Shown: positions 40,596-49,614, counted from the first letter of the stretch. The stretch is 64,000 nucleotides of DNA from Sphingobium sp. V4 (GCF_029590555.1 NZ_CP081001.1:558001-622000), one strand, 5' to 3'. Program-made: numbers and translations. The notes: generated by a model from the sequence alone, not told the origin.

Positions 40596-43500
40596 TCACG
40601 GCGGCAAATCGTCATCGTCGAAACTCGGCGGCGGTAGAGCCGAGGGGGGTACGGGGGGACTATCCAGCGCGCTCGCCTGCGCAGGTGCCCCTGCGGGCGC
40701 TCCAGCGGACGGCAGGTCGCCATAGCGGGGCGGAGGCAGGTCGCGCTCGACCGGCTTGCCATCCTCTACGAAATCGAGCGGGTCGTACCGCAGGATGATG
40801 TCCTGCCATTTCATCGTGCTGGACTTGTTGATGCGGAAGCTCTTGCGCTCCATTTCGGCGCGCAGCTTCTTCGCGGACCAGGCCTTGCCCGTCTGGGGCA
40901 GGTTTTCCGACCATGTCTGCCAGGCGACGAACAGGTCATGCAGCGCTGTCGAACCGACCGTGCTGCCGGCCTCGCGCGCGACGCACTTGGTCAGGAACTG
41001 GCCCAGCAGGTCGTTATCCTCATGATAGGCCTGCGTCGCCTCGATCATGGCTTCCGGCATCGTCAGCCCGTCTGTCAGATAGGCCAGCGCGCCCCGGATC
41101 ATCTTGTTGAGGATGCCAGACATTTCGGCGCGCAACTTGTCCTTCAGCCGCTTGTCCTGTTGATCCTTGGGAATGATGATGTTCCATGGCACCACCTGCA
41201 TACGCCGCCGGATGCCGAAGTCGGTGCCGATGCGGGGCAGGTTGTTCGCCATCACCGTGTTGGTGAAGGTGATCAGCAATTCGAACGCGGGGCCGTACAG
41301 CTCACGCACGCCGCCGATCGGCTCGTCGGACGTCAGCGACTTGACCAGACCGTCGGAGAATTTCGAATTATCCTCCGGTTCGTTGGCGTAAACCATGCGA
41401 CGGCCGGCAAGCGCGGCGAGGTGCGGCGACGGACCGCCGCCATTGCGCTTGAAGCCGGAATCCATGAAGGTTTCGATGCCGGTCGCCCATGCATAGTCGC
41501 CAAGGATATGGGCATGCGTCTGGACCCAGACGCCCTTCCCGTTCGATCCCTCGCCGTAGAATAGGGCCATGACCTGCGCGTCGGCGATGCCGAGGCCGTT
41601 ATAGCCTGACCAGCGCCCCAGCCATTCCCGCATGTCCTCGGCAGGTTGGACCTGCTCGATGAAAGCGTCGAACTGGGGACAATCCGCACCCTCCTCATAG
41701 GATGCCCGCGCGATCTTCGTGATCTTGTCTTCCCGGCGATGCTCGCGCAGCTCGACGAAGGCCGCACGATCGCCATCGGGCCGGTGGAACACCAATGTGC
41801 CGTTCTGAACGTTCAGCGCCAGCGGATCCGCGTCGAACTCCTCCGGACGGGCGGACAGGCGGGGCGGCGCCAGCTTGCGCAGACATTCGATATGCCCGCT
41901 GCTCTCCGACGTGCGGCCCCAAGCGGCCAGCTTGTCGGAAAACAGCACGATGTCGCCATTGCTCTTCACTTGGAAGATGAAGTCGTAACGGGGGCCGTCA
42001 TGGCGGGACTTCCGCGCCAGATGCCGTTGCAGATACCACATGGCACTGCGGCGGGCTTCGCGCTTTTCTTCCGCTTTGATGAACTGCTTTTCCTGCCAAC
42101 CCGGTTCCTGCGGATCGTCGGTGTCGCCGGCGTCCTCTTCAGCTTCCTTGCCCTCATCAGGATCGGCCAAGTCGCCTTCCTCTGGCGGGAACGGCACGCC
42201 GCTCGAGCGGATGAAATCGGCCTCTTCCTGTATCAGCCGCATGGTTTCCTGCGCGGCACGGCCGAACAACGCGTCGGCCATGCTGCGATTCCACCGCGTC
42301 TTGTCCCAGGCGATATAGCCGGGCGAGCTGGAGCTTTCCGCCCACGCGGCCACGCACTGGAAATCATGGCCATAACGGGCAAGGAAGCGCTCAAGGTTGC
42401 CGAGGTCCGTCATCGGGTAGCGCGCGCATTCCAGCGTCAGCTTGGGGTCTATGGCGCCCCCTTCACCCTCTTTGCCTGTCTGGACCCCTTGCCCTCCCGC
42501 TTGGGAGCTTGGCTCGCTATTATCAGTCGACGGGGGAGGTGCGGAGGCGGAGGCAGAGCGGGAGGAACGATGCGGCCGCTCCGCGCGCTGCCGCGCGCGC
42601 GTCGCGACGTCAGTCAGGTTACGGGGAGTTGCCTCCCCGGCGGTCCAGCCGCTGTTGATCGTGGCGATGAGCTGCTGATCGTCGTCATCGCCGGGATTGT
42701 CGCGCGCGGCCGCCTCGATCGCCGCACGCGCGAACCGGGCGTCGAGCGCGGGGAACGGCGTCGACCCGACCAGCGTGCCGATATTGAACGCGCTTTCGTT
42801 CAGCTGGGCGTTGCGTGCGCCGGACGCGGCGCGGCGGATCAGCTCGCATTCCTTGTCCAGGGCGGAAAGCCCATATTTGCGCACCGCCTCATATTCCGCC
42901 TTGGTTGCGTCGGCCGGACGGGCAGCAGGCGCATCCGCGGGCGAGCTGGCGGCCGACGCGCCCGCGCGCGGCCGCTCGGCATCGTCGCGAACCTTCTTCC
43001 CCTTCTTGCGCAATATGTCGACCAGCGGTGACGGCGCATCGACCGGATCGTCATGCCGGTTCGACAGCCAGCTATACCGGCCCTCGCTGCCATCCTCATG
43101 GTAGAGGATAGAGGGCGGAGCGATGACATAGCCGCCCTGGCCGCGCACATCGACATGCCGGGGCAGGTTTCCACGGTTGCGGATCGGCTCGCCGCCATCA
43201 CGAGGCTGGAGGAGGTAGACATGGACGCCGCCACTCTGCGTCATGGCGGTCAGGCTCTGGGGCAGGTCGCAACCCATCTGGTCGACCAGCGCCGCCTTCA
43301 GACTTTCGAGCGTGAAGACTTCGCCCGTGTCCTCATCGAAGCGCGGATCGAAATCGAGTGCGAACAGGCCGTTATCGCCCATCGGCAGTCCGATCATTGC
43401 ATCAGGCCAACGCCGCCACCATCCCTTGATCACCTCTTCGTCGCGGGTGGCATCCTTGAAGCCGCTGCCGACATAGGGTGCCTTGGCCTTCAGCGTCATC

Positions 43501-43622
43501 TTGTCGCCATTGCCCTTGACGATCTCCAAGTCGCGCTCGCGGCACGGAAACACCGGCCATCCCCGGCGCGCGTAACTCAGCGCTGCCTGTCCGAGCGGTG
43601 AAAGGGGTGCGATATGGTTCAC
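40596..43622 (-). CDS. Primase-polymerase/SF3 helicase fusion (replication protein)
   Basis: This is a protein of about 1008 residues. The N-terminal 200 residues are a bifunctional primase/polymerase domain (ALSYARRGWPVFPC, FALDFDPRFDEDTGE with catalytic acids, QSGGVHVYLL with the His, VDVRGQGGYVIAPPS). A low-complexity linker (residues about 370-420) follows, then a D5_N region and an SF3 helicase with Walker A GEGSNGKGVW, MVYANEPEDNSKFSDG and TNTVMANNLPRI. The C-terminus is Pro/Ala-rich. It primes and unwinds phage DNA. The start is uncertain: GTG 43622 is used, TTG 43628 is equally well placed after GGGGGGA. Confidence 0.9.
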   Translation of the reverse strand: MNHIAPLSPLGQAALSYARRGWPVFPCRERDLEIVKGNGDKMTLKAKAPYVGSGFKDATRDEEVIKGWWRRWPDAMIGLPMGDNGLFALDFDPRFDEDTGEVFTLESLKAALVDQMGCDLPQSLTAMTQSGGVHVYLLQPRDGGEPIRNRGNLPRHVDVRGQGGYVIAPPSILYHEDGSEGRYSWLSNRHDDPVDAPSPLVDILRKKGKKVRDDAERPRAGASAASSPADAPAARPADATKAEYEAVRKYGLSALDKECELIRRAASGARNAQLNESAFNIGTLVGSTPFPALDARFARAAIEAAARDNPGDDDDQQLIATINSGWTAGEATPRNLTDVATRARQRAERPHRSSRSASASAPPPSTDNSEPSSQAGGQGVQTGKEGEGGAIDPKLTLECARYPMTDLGNLERFLARYGHDFQCVAAWAESSSSPGYIAWDKTRWNRSMADALFGRAAQETMRLIQEEADFIRSSGVPFPPEEGDLADPDEGKEAEEDAGDTDDPQEPGWQEKQFIKAEEKREARRSAMWYLQRHLARKSRHDGPRYDFIFQVKSNGDIVLFSDKLAAWGRTSESSGHIECLRKLAPPRLSARPEEFDADPLALNVQNGTLVFHRPDGDRAAFVELREHRREDKITKIARASYEEGADCPQFDAFIEQVQPAEDMREWLGRWSGYNGLGIADAQVMALFYGEGSNGKGVWVQTHAHILGDYAWATGIETFMDSGFKRNGGGPSPHLAALAGRRMVYANEPEDNSKFSDGLVKSLTSDEPIGGVRELYGPAFELLITFTNTVMANNLPRIGTDFGIRRRMQVVPWNIIIPKDQQDKRLKDKLRAEMSGILNKMIRGALAYLTDGLTMPEAMIEATQAYHEDNDLLGQFLTKCVAREAGSTVGSTALHDLFVAWQTWSENLPQTGKAWSAKKLRAEMERKSFRINKSSTMKWQDIILRYDPLDFVEDGKPVERDLPPPRYGDLPSAGAPAGAPAQASALDSPPVPPSALPPPSFDDDDLPP

Positions 43623-43726
43623 GGTCAAAAAATCCCCCCGGCGAAAGCGCAAGGCTTCCCGGTCAATCAATCATCGGTGCTGGCGTCGGAACGGGCGCGC
43701 CAGGGTCTGGGCGCCCCGCGCTGGCG

Positions 43727-44161
43727 TCAGAAGGGCACTTCATCGTCCAGTGGCGGCGCATCGCCTGCGGCGCGGTCCTTCCCCGATTCCTCGCGGCGCG
43801 ACGCTTCGTCCTGGCGCTTGTCCATCAGCTTTAGCTCGCCGCGCCCCTTGGGCAGCACGACCTCCGCGACCCAGCGTTCCACGCCCTGGCGATCGGTATA
43901 TTTGCGATAGCGAAGCTGCCCCTCGACATAGACGGCGCTGCCCTTGCGCAGATAGGACATGGCGATCTTGCCCAGCGCCTCGTTGTAGATCGCGATAGTG
44001 TGCCATTCGGTGGCCGACTTGCGCTGATTGTCGGCCGTCTTCCAATATTCGGTGGTGGCGAGACGCAGAGTCACCACCGCTCCGCCGTTGGCAAATTCGG
44101 CGCTGCGCGGATCTTCGCCCAGGAAGCCGAGCAGGCTGGTCTTGTTGATGCAGGCGGTCAT
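43727..44161 (-). CDS. ssb: Phage single-stranded DNA-binding protein
   Basis: This 144-residue OB-fold protein contains KTSLLGFLGEDPRSAEFANG, ATEYWKTADNQRKSATEWH and YLRKGSAVYVEGQLRYRKY, and has a disordered tail ending in DDEVPF, the acidic tip that recruits partner proteins. It covers ssDNA during replication. The start overlaps the Rha gene stop (ATGA). Confidence 0.95.
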   Translation of the reverse strand: MTACINKTSLLGFLGEDPRSAEFANGGAVVTLRLATTEYWKTADNQRKSATEWHTIAIYNEALGKIAMSYLRKGSAVYVEGQLRYRKYTDRQGVERWVAEVVLPKGRGELKLMDKRQDEASRREESGKDRAAGDAPPLDDEVPF

Positions 44162-44895
44162 TTAGTCTCTCCCCGAAGGCGCAGGCCCGGATACAGGCTG
44201 ACGCTCGACTTCCGGCTGTGGTGGCCATGGCCGTGCAATTGCGCGGAAAATTGTTTCATCGGCAGCGGCGACAGCCCGTCGCGCGTGCACCAGCGCTGAT
44301 AATCGGCATAGAGGACCGACGCCTGCGTGCGCCCGTCGAAGCGCTCGGTCCGCTCGGCCAGCCACTGCGTCACGCCTTCGTCCAGAGCGGCCGAACCGGG
44401 CAGCATCGCCGGTTCCTCGCCGGTAAAGACATCGGGCAGGCCCGCCAGCGTCCACGCACGGCGACCGGCGGCCCGCCCGCCCAGCGTCCGCGCCTCGCGC
44501 ACGAACAGCAGCTTTTCCCGGATATCCAGGAAGGGCGACGGGTCCGGCGGTGCCAGGTCGTTCGCCGCGCCGTCGGACAGCATCTGTTCCATCCGGTCGA
44601 ACGCGTCGATCCACGCAATCTTAAGCGCCAGCGCCTTTTCGCCGGTGAAGCCCATGACCAGCAGCATGAAGCCCTTCCGGTCCATGTCGAAGCGGCGGAC
44701 ATGACGGGTCGCGCCTTTGGCCGTCGCGACCGGAAACATCTTGGGCTGAAAATTCAGCCCAAGATCGGGTTCATCCTGCAAAAGCCGATCGACCGACTGA
44801 ATCAGGTTCTTATGCTGCTTCCCGAAGGCGCTGGCGACATCGCGGCTGTCGGCGACGACGCGATCCTCCATGATGCGGACAAGCGCGCTCACCAT
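44158..44895 (-). CDS. Rha-family phage regulatory protein
   Basis: This 245-residue protein has an N-terminal Rha domain (ADSRDVASAFGKQHKNLIQS, FDMDRKGFMLLVMGFTGEKA, IAWIDAFDRMEQML) and a C-terminal half with VLYADYQRWCTRDGLSPLPM, a winged-helix-like segment known from primase-type D5 C-termini. Rha proteins of lambdoid phages interfere with growth in hosts lacking IHF and act as antirepressor-like regulators. ATG 44895 has GGGGAGGGA upstream and overlaps the Lar-like gene. Confidence 0.85.
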   Translation of the reverse strand: MVSALVRIMEDRVVADSRDVASAFGKQHKNLIQSVDRLLQDEPDLGLNFQPKMFPVATAKGATRHVRRFDMDRKGFMLLVMGFTGEKALALKIAWIDAFDRMEQMLSDGAANDLAPPDPSPFLDIREKLLFVREARTLGGRAAGRRAWTLAGLPDVFTGEEPAMLPGSAALDEGVTQWLAERTERFDGRTQASVLYADYQRWCTRDGLSPLPMKQFSAQLHGHGHHSRKSSVSLYPGLRLRGETK

Positions 44896-45080
44896 TCCCT
44901 CCCCTTGCCATTGTTCCAGTTGGCGACGGCGGCGGCATCGTTGCGCGCGCTGTCGATCGCTTCCGCGCCGGTACGGCGGCAGCCTTGGCACTCGACCCAT
45001 GTTAAAACGTCATCGTCTAGCACCTTGCTGCGGATGACGGGCATGCGGCCACAGCCACAGCGATTGGCGCGATCCGTCAC
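44889..45080 (-). CDS. Lar-like small zinc-binding protein
   Basis: This 63-residue protein has two Cys pairs (CGCG at residues 8-11 and CQGC at 32-35, as in VECQGCRRTG) and ends AAAVANWNNGKGREW. Two CxxC knuckles followed by an A-V-x-x-W-N motif are the layout of Lar-family restriction alleviation proteins, which let phages escape type I restriction by promoting modification. It sits beside a DNA methyltransferase gene, which fits. Coupled overlaps occur on both sides. Confidence 0.6.
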   Translation of the reverse strand: MTDRANRCGCGRMPVIRSKVLDDDVLTWVECQGCRRTGAEAIDSARNDAAAVANWNNGKGREW

Positions 45081-45826
45081 GCGGCCTCTCCCAATATGTC
45101 AGCGATATCGATCTGGCCGTCATCGGGACGATCGGCGGCGACGGCCGCATAGTCCGGATAATCGCCGGGCCGCTCCAGGCGTTGGCGACATGGCGCGATC
45201 CAGCGCAGACGCGTATCACGCCATTCGAAGCCGCCGCCCAGCCAGACGAACCAGCAATAGCTGGTCGCGCTGGACGCTTTCGTGCCGCCCTTTTCCGCGA
45301 ACGGGTCGACCTCGCCAGCCCGGATCAGCCGACCCTCCAGCATCACCACTCGTTCGGTGAATTGAAGGACATAGTCCGGCGGCGTCCGCTCGAATAAATG
45401 GGCGTAGCGATCCTGCCCTTCGAGGAAGGCTCCTCGCAGCAGCATCGCTACGCCGCCCTTTGCGACCGTCAGGGCTGTCTGGATGAAATGTTCGGCCAGC
45501 ACGAACGGCGGATTGGTGATGATCCAGTCCGTCTCCGGTTCGCGGCCGCCGAAGAACAGGAAATCCATGACTTCATGGTCGCCATAACGATGCACATCGC
45601 TGGAGCGGACATCGCCGAAATATTCGCCAAGCGCCCGCGCCATATGCAGCTCGCCGCACGCCGGTTCCCAAACCCGCATGTCGGCCAGCGGCAGGCTGGG
45701 GGCGCCGCGCGACAGAAACTCGCACAGCGCGCGCGTGGCGAAGGGCGGCGTGGGGAAATAGTCAAGGCTGTCAGGCGCGACGCGACGACGCTGCATGACG
45801 GCGGCGCTGCGGTTCTGGCCGGTCAT
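45077..45826 (-). CDS. Putative adenine-type DNA methyltransferase
   Basis: This 249-residue protein contains SLDYFPTPPFATRALCEFL, VWEPACGELHMARALGEYFG (SAM motif I) and TDWIITNPPFVLAEHFIQTA, where NPPF is the amino-methyltransferase catalytic motif. It resembles phage orphan methyltransferases with the YPTPPWAT-type N-terminus. It probably methylates adenine in phage DNA or an RNA target. No cognate endonuclease is nearby. Confidence 0.8.
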   Translation of the reverse strand: MTGQNRSAAVMQRRRVAPDSLDYFPTPPFATRALCEFLSRGAPSLPLADMRVWEPACGELHMARALGEYFGDVRSSDVHRYGDHEVMDFLFFGGREPETDWIITNPPFVLAEHFIQTALTVAKGGVAMLLRGAFLEGQDRYAHLFERTPPDYVLQFTERVVMLEGRLIRAGEVDPFAEKGGTKASSATSYCWFVWLGGGFEWRDTRLRWIAPCRQRLERPGDYPDYAAVAADRPDDGQIDIADILGEAA

Positions 45827-46194
45827 GCCGCCACCTGTGGCAGCTCGTTCGGCATGGTCGGACGGCCGACACGAATCCTGGGACTGAAAACGGTGAAGCC
45901 GGACGCCCGGACGACAGCCAGCGTGTCGGCAAAATCTTCGACCCGCCCCATGTCGGTGAAGGACCAGTCCCCTAGGGAACGAAGCAAGTCGACCAGTTGG
46001 ACGACATCTGCGATGCCATGGTCGACCGCCATCAGATTATATCCCGTGGGCAAATGATGGACGATCCACACCGGGAGTCGAGTTTCGGAATCGATGCCCC
46101 AGTCGAGCCCGAATGGTTCCGATATCCAGCCGGGCAAGGGCGTCCGCCCGTGCTCCGTGGCGATCATGATGACGCCGGGTTTCCAGCCAGTCAT
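45823..46194 (-). CDS. Hypothetical early protein
   Basis: This 123-residue acidic soluble protein contains WISEPFGLDWGIDSETRLPV and HGIADVVQLVDLLRSLGDWS. No family was recognised. It is coupled to the methyltransferase start (ATGA), within the leftward early operon. Confidence 0.65.
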   Translation of the reverse strand: MTGWKPGVIMIATEHGRTPLPGWISEPFGLDWGIDSETRLPVWIVHHLPTGYNLMAVDHGIADVVQLVDLLRSLGDWSFTDMGRVEDFADTLAVVRASGFTVFSPRIRVGRPTMPNELPQVAA

Positions 46195-46197
46195 AAT

Positions 46198-46632
46198 CTA
46201 TTCCGCCTCCAGCATTTCGGCGCTGGCGCGGAAAGCCGCCATGGGCGGCTTGTCACGCTCGGGCGGCAGCATCTCGGCCACGGCCCCGAAGGAAGGAAAA
46301 TCGAGGCTGAACAGCCCGGCGGCGCTGGCCGCGTTGATGGTCAGGAAATATCCGCCGTCCTTGACCTTTTTCGCCATGAAGTTGCCGTTGCTGGCGTCGA
46401 CCGACAGCGCGATCTTGCCCGCGTGCGGACCGCTGCCCAGCGCTAGGCGGAGGCCGATCTTGTCGGTCCGCAGGCAGAGCTTCGCGGCTAGGGCAGGCGC
46501 GATCGTGATACGGATATAGCGGACTTCGCCACGCTTCCGCGTGCCCAGCTTCCGACATGCGACACCGACGCCCATCGGCGGGATGGCAGCAGCTTTGGCC
46601 GGAGCGATATTGGTGATGGTTTCCCAGCTCAT
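46198..46632 (-). CDS. Hypothetical early protein
   Basis: This 144-residue protein contains GVACRKLGTRKRGEVRYIRI, LALGSGPHAGKIALSVDASN and FMAKKVKDGGYFLTINAASA. It has a beta-rich first half and helical end. No family was recognised. The start overlaps the next gene's stop by 4 bp (ATGA). Confidence 0.65.
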   Translation of the reverse strand: MSWETITNIAPAKAAAIPPMGVGVACRKLGTRKRGEVRYIRITIAPALAAKLCLRTDKIGLRLALGSGPHAGKIALSVDASNGNFMAKKVKDGGYFLTINAASAAGLFSLDFPSFGAVAEMLPPERDKPPMAAFRASAEMLEAE

Positions 46633-47210
46633 GCTGCCACCGCCTTGATCACGTCGGCAGCATCACCACGCTTTAATGCGTCAACCACGACAGCCCACAA
46701 CGCGGCGGCATCCAGCTGGAACCGGTCGAACCCCTGATCGAATTCATGCCCGCGCTCGATAAGCGAGGAGGCATGAACATCGCCTTCATGAAGCTTCTGC
46801 ATGATCGTGACGACGATGCCGCTATTGGGCGTCTCATGATATTCCAGCGGCTGCATCAGATAGCTGGCGCCGGGACCATAATGCTCATCGGGGCTGGCCC
46901 AGACATTGACCTGATCCGCCACATAGGAAAGGCGGCCGCCTCGCTCGCTACGCGGGCCGTCATGCGAAATCCGGTCGTGCGACCCATCGGGGGTCGGAAC
47001 GACCACATAGCGACGGTTCACCTGTTCCCCGATCATCACCGTCGAAAGGAAACTGAACCGGTGATTGTGGATGGCCGATCGCGCATAACAGGAACGGCGC
47101 GGCAGATCGGGGTGCCAGACGTGCATGCGGCGATTGGCGGGCAGCTTCACCTGAATGAAGCCCAGCCCATGGAGGCTGATCTGCTCAGCCGTGGGAGTGA
47201 AGTCCTTCAT
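46629..47210 (-). CDS. Hypothetical protein with cupin-like HxH pattern
   Basis: This 193-residue protein contains RRMHVWHPDLPRRSCYARSA, IHNHRFSFLSTVMIGEQVN and EYHETPNSGIVVTIMQKLH. The spaced His motifs within beta segments suggest a cupin or double-stranded beta-helix metal site, but that is only a guess from the pattern. It is coupled on both sides in the early operon. Confidence 0.6.
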   Translation of the reverse strand: MKDFTPTAEQISLHGLGFIQVKLPANRRMHVWHPDLPRRSCYARSAIHNHRFSFLSTVMIGEQVNRRYVVVPTPDGSHDRISHDGPRSERGGRLSYVADQVNVWASPDEHYGPGASYLMQPLEYHETPNSGIVVTIMQKLHEGDVHASSLIERGHEFDQGFDRFQLDAAALWAVVVDALKRGDAADVIKAVAA

Positions 47211-47650
47211 GCGGCCAGCCTCCGCATCACATCGTAGACAGGATGGGGGCTGTAGATCCCCAGCTCGCGCGCGATCGCCGCGCCGTTGCGGACGCCTTCG
47301 GCCATCAGCGCGCGCACCTGCGGCGCGATCTCGCTCTGTAGGGAGGCGCTTGCGCCGATCCGCTTGTCCTGCGGCTTGCGGGCGGGCAGCGGCTTCACCC
47401 CTTTGACGATGATCGTCTGCCCCGGCAGCGGCTTGGCCGTGCGCTTGGCGACATAACGGAAATTCTCGTCGCCCGGCCCGTGCGTTCGCCGCTCGCGATA
47501 CAGCACGACATGCCCGTCTTCTTCCGCCTTGCGCAGGATCTTCGCGACCTCCGATCCATGCGGCAGGAAGGTGGCCCGCGCATAGACCAGCGTCTCGCCG
47601 GTCACGGCCGTTTTCAGCCAGTTGGTGATGACGCTTTTTTGCACGATCAT
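47207..47650 (-). CDS. Hypothetical early protein with possible winged-helix end
   Basis: This 147-residue basic protein starts at ATG 47650. It contains MIVQKSVITNWLKTAVTGET and EDGHVVLYRERRTHGPGDEN; the C-terminal part (VRALMAEGVRNGAAIARELG) looks like a helix-turn-helix. It may bind DNA. It is coupled to both neighbours by ATGA overlaps. Confidence 0.6.
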   Translation of the reverse strand: MIVQKSVITNWLKTAVTGETLVYARATFLPHGSEVAKILRKAEEDGHVVLYRERRTHGPGDENFRYVAKRTAKPLPGQTIIVKGVKPLPARKPQDKRIGASASLQSEIAPQVRALMAEGVRNGAAIARELGIYSPHPVYDVMRRLAA

Positions 47651-48357
47651 GCCGCCGCCCTCCGGACAGGAGCGCGAACCGCCCGCAGATGCTCGATTCC
47701 CTTGGCTAACGCCTCGCGCATCGCGGTGGCTGTGCTTTCGTCCAGATTCAGCGAAATGCCGCACCCGGTGAGCACGAAGCCCTCGGGATAGCGGCTGTCC
47801 GCGATCGGGTGGAACAGGCGGCCCGGCGGCAGCGCCGATCCCAGGCCGCCCATCGGGGGTAATTCGTTCGACAATGCCGAACCGCTCGACAACGAAGGCG
47901 CTGAAGCCGAAAGCGGATGGGGGGGATTACCCGCTTCCTGCTCCGACGCCTTCTCGCCCGCGACGGCTGTCGGGGGGGGATTCCCCGTCGCGGACGGATC
48001 TTGGTCGCTGGACGCGGGCAGGCCGAACATGTCGGGCAGCACCGCGCCATCGGTCATTTCCGCAAGGGAAACGGCGAAACTCTCTTCGGGCAGGATATCG
48101 CCTGCCAGCACGCGCTCGATCGCGGTGCCGCTGCTGAGCGGGCTGCTGCCCGGCTGCGGCTTGGCGATGAAATCGACATGACGCACAAGCCAGTCCGCCA
48201 GCGCACGCACGCCAGCGCTGGGCGGCCGCCCGTCGATGAAGCCCAGATGCTTCACCTGGCACGCGTGGATCAGCTGCTCGGACGCATAGATGCCGGGCGT
48301 GATGCGCCCCGCAAGCGGCTCCAGACTGAACGGACGAAAACCGGACAGGTCCATCAT
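47647..48357 (-). CDS. Hypothetical early protein
   Basis: This 236-residue protein starts at ATG 48357 (AGGGAGAG about 7 bp upstream). It has a helical N-terminal half (ITPGIYASEQLIHACQVKHL, GVRALADWLVRHVDFI), a Ser/Pro/Ala-rich unstructured middle and a C-terminal part, RLFHPIADSRYPEGFVLTGC. No family was recognised. Confidence 0.6.
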   Translation of the reverse strand: MMDLSGFRPFSLEPLAGRITPGIYASEQLIHACQVKHLGFIDGRPPSAGVRALADWLVRHVDFIAKPQPGSSPLSSGTAIERVLAGDILPEESFAVSLAEMTDGAVLPDMFGLPASSDQDPSATGNPPPTAVAGEKASEQEAGNPPHPLSASAPSLSSGSALSNELPPMGGLGSALPPGRLFHPIADSRYPEGFVLTGCGISLNLDESTATAMREALAKGIEHLRAVRAPVRRAAA

Positions 48358-48359
48358 GG

Positions 48360-48857
48360 TCACTCTCCCTTCACCTTGGCGATAAGTTTGAGGCGCAGCT
48401 GCGCCGACGTGCGATCGAGGCCGTCCAGCTCGGCCAGCGCGGCATGGGCTTCGGCGACCGTGATGTTGCGGCCGCCGTCGCCGGAGGCGCTGACGGCATC
48501 GGAAATGGAACGGGACACGTCGCCCAGCTCGCCGGCCAGTTCGGCGACCGTCAGCATCATGCCGTCGGCATCGTGCTCGCCCTGCGGCAGCGGCACGAAC
48601 ACGCCGCCGCGCCGCCGGCACAGCCAGTTGGTGACATGCGGCCATCCGGGCAGGCCGACCGTGCGATCCTCAAGGCTGTCGATCAGGTCCAGCGTCGGAA
48701 ATTCGGCGACATTGGGCAGGCCCATGTCGCTGATCTTCTGGCGACGCACGCCCGTCTCGCTCGACGCGGCATCCTGCCCGCCGAAACTTTTGACCAGCGA
48801 CTTGAAGGCCGCCTTGCCCGACTGCTGGTCGGGCGACAGGGTGATGGACCGGCCCAT
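48360..48857 (-). CDS. Possible CII-like regulatory protein
   Basis: This 165-residue helical protein contains RRQKISDMGLPNVAEFPTLD, LIDSLEDRTVGLPGWPHVTN and CRRRGGVFVPLP. A basic helical stretch followed by R-R-G-G-V-F-V-P-L-P resembles phage CII-type regulators of the PF06892 group. It is second in the leftward early operon behind the Cro-like gene, where such a regulator would be expected. The family call is tentative. Confidence 0.5.
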   Translation of the reverse strand: MGRSITLSPDQQSGKAAFKSLVKSFGGQDAASSETGVRRQKISDMGLPNVAEFPTLDLIDSLEDRTVGLPGWPHVTNWLCRRRGGVFVPLPQGEHDADGMMLTVAELAGELGDVSRSISDAVSASGDGGRNITVAEAHAALAELDGLDRTSAQLRLKLIAKVKGE

Positions 48858-48964
48858 CAGTTCGGCCCTCCGGTGGTGCGGCGACGGTTATTCAGAACCG
48901 GACTGGTCACCGCACCACCTTCGGCTATCGTGGCCTGTGCAGAATCACCACGAAAGGCACTGAC

Positions 48965-49189
48965 TTGGCTGAAATCGTCATTACCCCGACCGGCACCGAC
49001 GCGCTCGAGGTCGGCGCCTTCATCGACAATGATGGTCGGCGCTTCGTCGGCCTGTCCTTCAAGATGGACAATGGCGACTATACTGTCGTCACCCTGACCG
49101 TCCCGCTGTTCAACGCCTATAGCGAACACCTTGCGAAGGCGTCCGCGCAGTTCGCCAGCGAGGATTACTGGCGAACGGTTCCCCGCTAA
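48965..49189 (+). CDS. Small hypothetical protein (opposite to early operon)
   Basis: This 74-residue protein starts at TTG 48965 with AAAGG upstream. It reads EIVITPTGTDALEVGAFIDN and ends SEDYWRTVPR. Third positions are strongly G/C, which favours this strand as coding. A 139-residue leftward frame covers the same DNA (48857-49276) with weaker codon bias but good coupling at both ends, so the true gene here is disputed. Function is unknown. Confidence 0.5.
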   Translation: MAEIVITPTGTDALEVGAFIDNDGRRFVGLSFKMDNGDYTVVTLTVPLFNAYSEHLAKASAQFASEDYWRTVPR

Positions 49190-49272
49190 GTCCAGCCCGA
49201 CTTCGATCGGTTTCATGCGATGGATTAAAGCAGGGTCGATCCGCTTGCTCGGCCAGGGTTCCCGCGCGTCCA

Positions 49273-49521
49273 TCACGCCGCCTCGCTTTGCGGGGCGGCA
49301 AAGTCGTCGGTTTTGCCGGGCGACACGCGATCGCCTGTTGGATTATCGAGAGGCCATGCAAGCCCTTCGGCCGCAACCACCAATCTCAAATGCGCCATGC
49401 GCGAAGGGGGAATGCCATTCTTCCGCCAGCTATGAACTGTGGAGATGGGCGCGCTCATCATCTTCGCGACAGCGGTTGTGCCGCCCAAGCCGTCGATGAT
49501 CGTGTCAGCTTCGTTGCTCAT
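49273..49521 (-). CDS. Cro-like small DNA-binding protein
   Basis: This 82-residue protein has a helix-turn-helix at residues about 10-40 (IIDGLGGTTAVAKMMSAPIS, then TVHSWRKNGIPPSRMAHLRL), the layout of Cro/CarH-type regulators. It is the first gene of the leftward early operon, directly downstream of the operator-covered promoter and divergent from the repressor gene. It is expected to bind the same operators and favour lytic growth. Confidence 0.8.
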   Translation of the reverse strand: MSNEADTIIDGLGGTTAVAKMMSAPISTVHSWRKNGIPPSRMAHLRLVVAAEGLAWPLDNPTGDRVSPGKTDDFAAPQSEAA

Positions 49522-49528
49522 GACGCGA

Positions 49529-49557
49529 GCTATGCGATAATCGCAATGCTTGGTCAA
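49529..49557 (-). promoter_or_regulatory. Leftward early promoter overlapping operator O1
   Basis: On the minus strand TTGACC (49552-49557) is followed after 17 bp by CATAGC (49529-49534). The operator TGCGATTATCGCA (minus strand, 49533-49545) fills the spacer and touches the -10. The same arrangement occurs at the rightward promoter. It drives the Cro-like gene and the leftward early operon. Confidence 0.65.
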
Positions 49558-49594
49558 GATGGGTTATGCGATAATGGCAATTGCGACTATCGCA
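49533..49594. promoter_or_regulatory. Operator cluster O1-O3 (TGCGATNATCGCA)
   Basis: O1 TGCGATAATCGCA (49533-49545) is a perfect 6-1-6 palindrome. O2 TGCGATAATGGCA (49567-49579) and O3 TGCGACTATCGCA (49582-49594) each have one mismatch. They lie between the Cro-like gene and the repressor start at 49615, as in lambda-type immunity regions. Confidence 0.88.
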
Positions 49595-49614
49595 ACGTTT
49601 CGCAATCTCGCGTT

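Noticed and set aside
41646..43031. 461-codon rightward frame opposite the primase-helicase
   Set aside because: Antisense shadow of a gene with Prim-Pol and SF3 motifs.
48857..49276. 139-codon leftward frame with coupled start (ATGA) and stop (TGATG) in the early operon
   Set aside because: Coupling at both ends is suggestive, but third-position G/C is much weaker than in the opposite 74-residue frame and the translation lacks protein-like features after the first 33 residues. Not annotated, but it remains possible.
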